Positions 62,059-64,000 of a stretch of DNA of 64,000 nucleotides are shown here, one piece after another. Numbering within the stretch: the first letter of the stretch is position 1; the number at the start of each line of letters is the position of its first letter. The stretch lies in IMG/VR virus record IMGVR_UViG_3300032236_001416, positions 1 to 64,000 of that record; one strand, written 5' to 3'. The position numbers and the translations under genes were made by a program. This stretch comes from a virus. The notes under the pieces were generated by a model. That model was not told the origin of the DNA. It was given only the letters and a program-made list of their open reading frames with translations, and made no database searches.

Positions 62059-63768
62059 ATGGATTATACACGTTCCTCGTTAATAAGAAGTAAGAGTATA
62101 TCGGAATTAATGTTCGAACAGGACAGAACTTTCCGTGAAGCTTTATCCGACAAAACCAAAGCTCGATTGATGGGTATAAAAGAGACATTTACTCCTCTTA
62201 ATATTGTTAGAATGTTGACTGGTTCTGGTGGTATTGGAAAGTCTATAAGGACTGTAGCTGGTCGTGCTATGGGTTATTCCGAAAGAGATATTCAATACTT
62301 TGGTGGTTACAAAAGAAAACGTTCTATCTATGGTGCTGATAGAAGTAGAGTTCCAGCTGGATCAAAATCTCCAGTTAAAGTAAATGATAGTACAGCCGAT
62401 ATTTTGGCTAAAATGTACAATCTAATGCGAAAGATTGATGAAGATAATACCAGAAGATATGAGAAAGAACAAAATTTTGAAGAAGAAAATATATTAGAAG
62501 ATAAAAAACGCCATGAAAAAATTTTAGATGCTTTAGGTGTAAAGAATAAAAAAGTACCAGAAAAGGTAGAAAAACCAAAAGAAGAAACAGATGAGAAAGA
62601 TGGTATATTAGTTAAAATATTCTCTAGTGTATTTGGTGTTTTTAAGAAAGTGTTTTCGTTCTTTAAGGTTATTGGAGAAGGTTTACTTACAATATTAACA
62701 ATTGGTGGATTAGTTAAAACATTATCTTTGATTGGAGATATGTTTAAAATGCCAATAAAACTTTTTTCTAATATATTGATATCAATTTTACCTACTTTGG
62801 CGAGACTTTTATTTGGAATTTTTAGAGCTCCATTTACTGCACTTGCTACGGGAATTTTTGCTTCATTAATTGCTATACAAGATAGAGATTTTACAAAAGG
62901 TTTTGATTTTTCCAAATATAAAAATCAGTTACCTGGACAACAATTCGTTCAATATGATAAAGATACTGGTAAACCAATTGGTTTTCCTGTTGGAAAAGGT
63001 ATGCCAACATCTATGTTGAATGAATTTGGAAACAAAACTGAAAATGATACACCATATGATGATGAAGCTTTTTATAAACTAAAAACTGGCCAAAAAAATA
63101 TCTATCCTGTTCCAATAATAGGAACAGCTAGAGAAATACAATTAGCTCTAAGTGATGAAGAAGCTTTGCAATTATTTAAATCATATCAAATATTTGAAGA
63201 AGCACATAAACGATATCTTGCGGCCGAGGCAACTGGAAATAAAGAATCTATTATCAATGCAAAATCTGTATTGGCACAAGTAGAATCTGAAGTAAATGAT
63301 ATTTTAGCTAGACATACAAGAAACACATACAAAAAATATCAAAGTGGTGATATAGGAGATATTTACAAATTATTCACAGAAAAATCTTATTCTAAACAAC
63401 AACTCGCTATTGATAGTATTTTAAGAACAACTATTGGAAATAGCATGGGAGAAATCCAAAAAGAAATTGGTGATAGAATAAACGATGTATCTAAAAGTAT
63501 GGGAATTGATACTGCTAAGAATACATTAGGAAAAACCATAGATGATATAAGTAATGAGTTTAAAAAATTAGAACCTATAATCGAAAAAGTAAAAAACATA
63601 CCTAACATTATGGATTCAGATGAAGTTAAATCTCTTGAGGAATATTTTGAAAAGCAAAAATCTAGTGTTATGAATTTAAATCAAAAAAATACTCCACAAC
63701 AACAATCGAATCTAAGAACTATTGAAATACGTGATTTGAAATTACTTGAATCTTCTAATTCAAAATAG
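62059..63768 (+). CDS. Tape-measure-like tail protein
   Basis: A 569-residue protein. A basic N-terminal half contains KVNDSTADILAKMYNLM (107-123), matching the preceding protein, then charged coiled coil. Residues 184-275 are strongly hydrophobic (FFKVIGEGLLTILTIGGLVK, LFSNILISILPTLARLLFGI), and the C-terminal half is helical and charged. This is the usual layout of tape measure proteins, and the size is near T4 gp29 (590 residues). Its place after the gp26/gp51 pair also fits. The assignment rests on layout and order, not on a clear gp29 motif. Confidence 0.6.
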   Translation: MDYTRSSLIRSKSISELMFEQDRTFREALSDKTKARLMGIKETFTPLNIVRMLTGSGGIGKSIRTVAGRAMGYSERDIQYFGGYKRKRSIYGADRSRVPAGSKSPVKVNDSTADILAKMYNLMRKIDEDNTRRYEKEQNFEEENILEDKKRHEKILDALGVKNKKVPEKVEKPKEETDEKDGILVKIFSSVFGVFKKVFSFFKVIGEGLLTILTIGGLVKTLSLIGDMFKMPIKLFSNILISILPTLARLLFGIFRAPFTALATGIFASLIAIQDRDFTKGFDFSKYKNQLPGQQFVQYDKDTGKPIGFPVGKGMPTSMLNEFGNKTENDTPYDDEAFYKLKTGQKNIYPVPIIGTAREIQLALSDEEALQLFKSYQIFEEAHKRYLAAEATGNKESIINAKSVLAQVESEVNDILARHTRNTYKKYQSGDIGDIYKLFTEKSYSKQQLAIDSILRTTIGNSMGEIQKEIGDRINDVSKSMGIDTAKNTLGKTIDDISNEFKKLEPIIEKVKNIPNIMDSDEVKSLEEYFEKQKSSVMNLNQKNTPQQQSNLRTIEIRDLKLLESSNSK

Positions 63769-63773
63769 GAAAT

Positions 63774-63796
63774 AAAAAACCCCGCCGAAGCGGGGT
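63774..63796 (-). terminator. Rho-independent terminator for the leftward gene at the right edge
   Basis: A six-pair G/C stem (63780-63785 with 63790-63795) closes a TTCG loop on the minus strand and is followed there by TTTTTTATTT. It sits between the convergent tape-measure-like gene and the leftward gene ending at 63817. The plus-strand side lacks a T run. Confidence 0.9.
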
Positions 63797-63816
63797 CTGC
63801 ACTTGCATGGGATTCT

Positions 63817-64000
63817 TTAATCTTCAGCCAACTTTGAGAAGTAAGCCAAATCTTCATCTTCATCTTCTGTGATATCAACTTCAACAGGCTTTTTAGGAGC
63901 AGCCTTCAAAGTCTCAACAGTAGTCTTAGGTACATCAGTAGCACCCAACACTTTATCCAAACGTGCCTTCAAGTCATCATATGATTTGAATTCTTTATCA
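63817..64000 (-). CDS. 32: C-terminal end of an acidic-tailed protein, probably ssDNA-binding protein gp32
   Basis: The last 61 codons of a leftward gene whose start is beyond the right edge. It reads DKEFKSYDDLKARLDKVLGA, then Thr/Pro/Lys-rich linker (KAAPKKPVEV), then an acidic end (DITEDEDEDLAYFSKLAED). T4-family gp32 ends in a similar flexible linker plus acidic tail that binds partner replication proteins, and the FKSYDDLKxxLDKVLG part looks like its relatives in marine phages. The codon choice is noticeably more G-containing (TTG, AAG, GGT), consistent with high expression. It is followed by a strong terminator. Identity probable, not certain. Confidence 0.6.
   Translation of the reverse strand, partial: DKEFKSYDDLKARLDKVLGATDVPKTTVETLKAAPKKPVEVDITEDEDEDLAYFSKLAED

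Noticed and set aside
63681-63884. A 67-codon minus-strand frame across the terminator
   Set aside because: It reads through the terminator hairpin and overlaps both the tape-measure-like gene and the acidic-tailed gene in another frame. The acidic-tailed frame ending at 63817 is the plausible one.
1-64000. tRNA genes or other structured RNAs
   Set aside because: Gaps between genes are almost all under 50 bases and none is large enough or has the pattern of a tRNA. No riboswitch-like element was seen.

Overview
This window is about 64 kb of the genome of a T4-like contractile-tailed phage (Caudoviricetes). The sequence is AT-rich and tightly packed. Its structural genes look most like those of the marine and freshwater T4-like phages (cyanophage/pelagiphage type). 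The evidence is a run of recognisable T4-family morphogenesis genes in near-T4 order (48, 53, 27-like, 5, 25, 6, 7-like, 8, then fibres, then 13, 14, 15), late-promoter-like (N)ATAAATA boxes, and many genes that touch or overlap by 1-20 bases. No host gene, tRNA, integrase or transposase was seen. The host cannot be named from this window.

Layout. Almost everything from 1 to 57995 is on the minus strand, so transcription runs from right to left. 57995-45826: tail tube cap (gp48), baseplate wedge and hub proteins (gp53, gp27-like hub, a gp5 split into an OB-fold protein and a spike protein, gp25, gp6, gp7-like, gp8). 45815-11929: about 34 kb of adhesion apparatus, made of a 2113-residue DUF4815 protein, several very long repeat-built fibres (941, 1040, 1523, 1326 and 2630 residues, three ending in an S74-type intramolecular chaperone), a beta-helix protein and a set of small adaptor-like proteins. 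Several of the small proteins share the C-terminal tail Asp-Gly-Gly-Ser-Phe. 11882-3252: a ten-gene glycan-decoration cassette (GT9-type and GT4-type glycosyltransferases, carbamoyltransferase, sulfotransferase, FkbM methyltransferase, dTDP-glucose dehydratase-like enzyme, two GT-A-like proteins, an APS-kinase/nucleotidyltransferase fusion and DUF2061). 3223-1: a small unknown protein, neck proteins gp13 and gp14, tail completion protein gp15, and a gene cut by the window edge.

From 58030 to 63768 the genes run on the plus strand: head completion protein gp4, an unknown, a tail-tube (gp19/gp54-like) protein, gp26, a short gp51 frame with no separate entry of its own, and two long tape-measure/hub-like proteins, the first with a tail-lysozyme domain. 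The right edge holds the C-terminal end of a minus-strand acidic-tailed protein, probably the gp32-type ssDNA-binding protein, followed by a strong terminator.

The most interesting signals are: (1) a T_TTT_TTC slippery heptamer at the end of gp26 that would put ribosomes into the gp51 frame by -1 frameshifting, just before the tape-measure-like genes, as in the G/GT chaperones of other tailed phages; (2) an apparent phage-encoded sulfation route (APS kinase plus sulfotransferase) in a surface-glycan cassette; (3) a shared C-terminal DGGS/FF tag on four neighbouring virion proteins; (4) a cysteine-rich YadA-head-like 2630-residue fibre; (5) gp5 split into two genes with its lysozyme apparently relocated. 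No stretch longer than about 110 bases lacks a gene.
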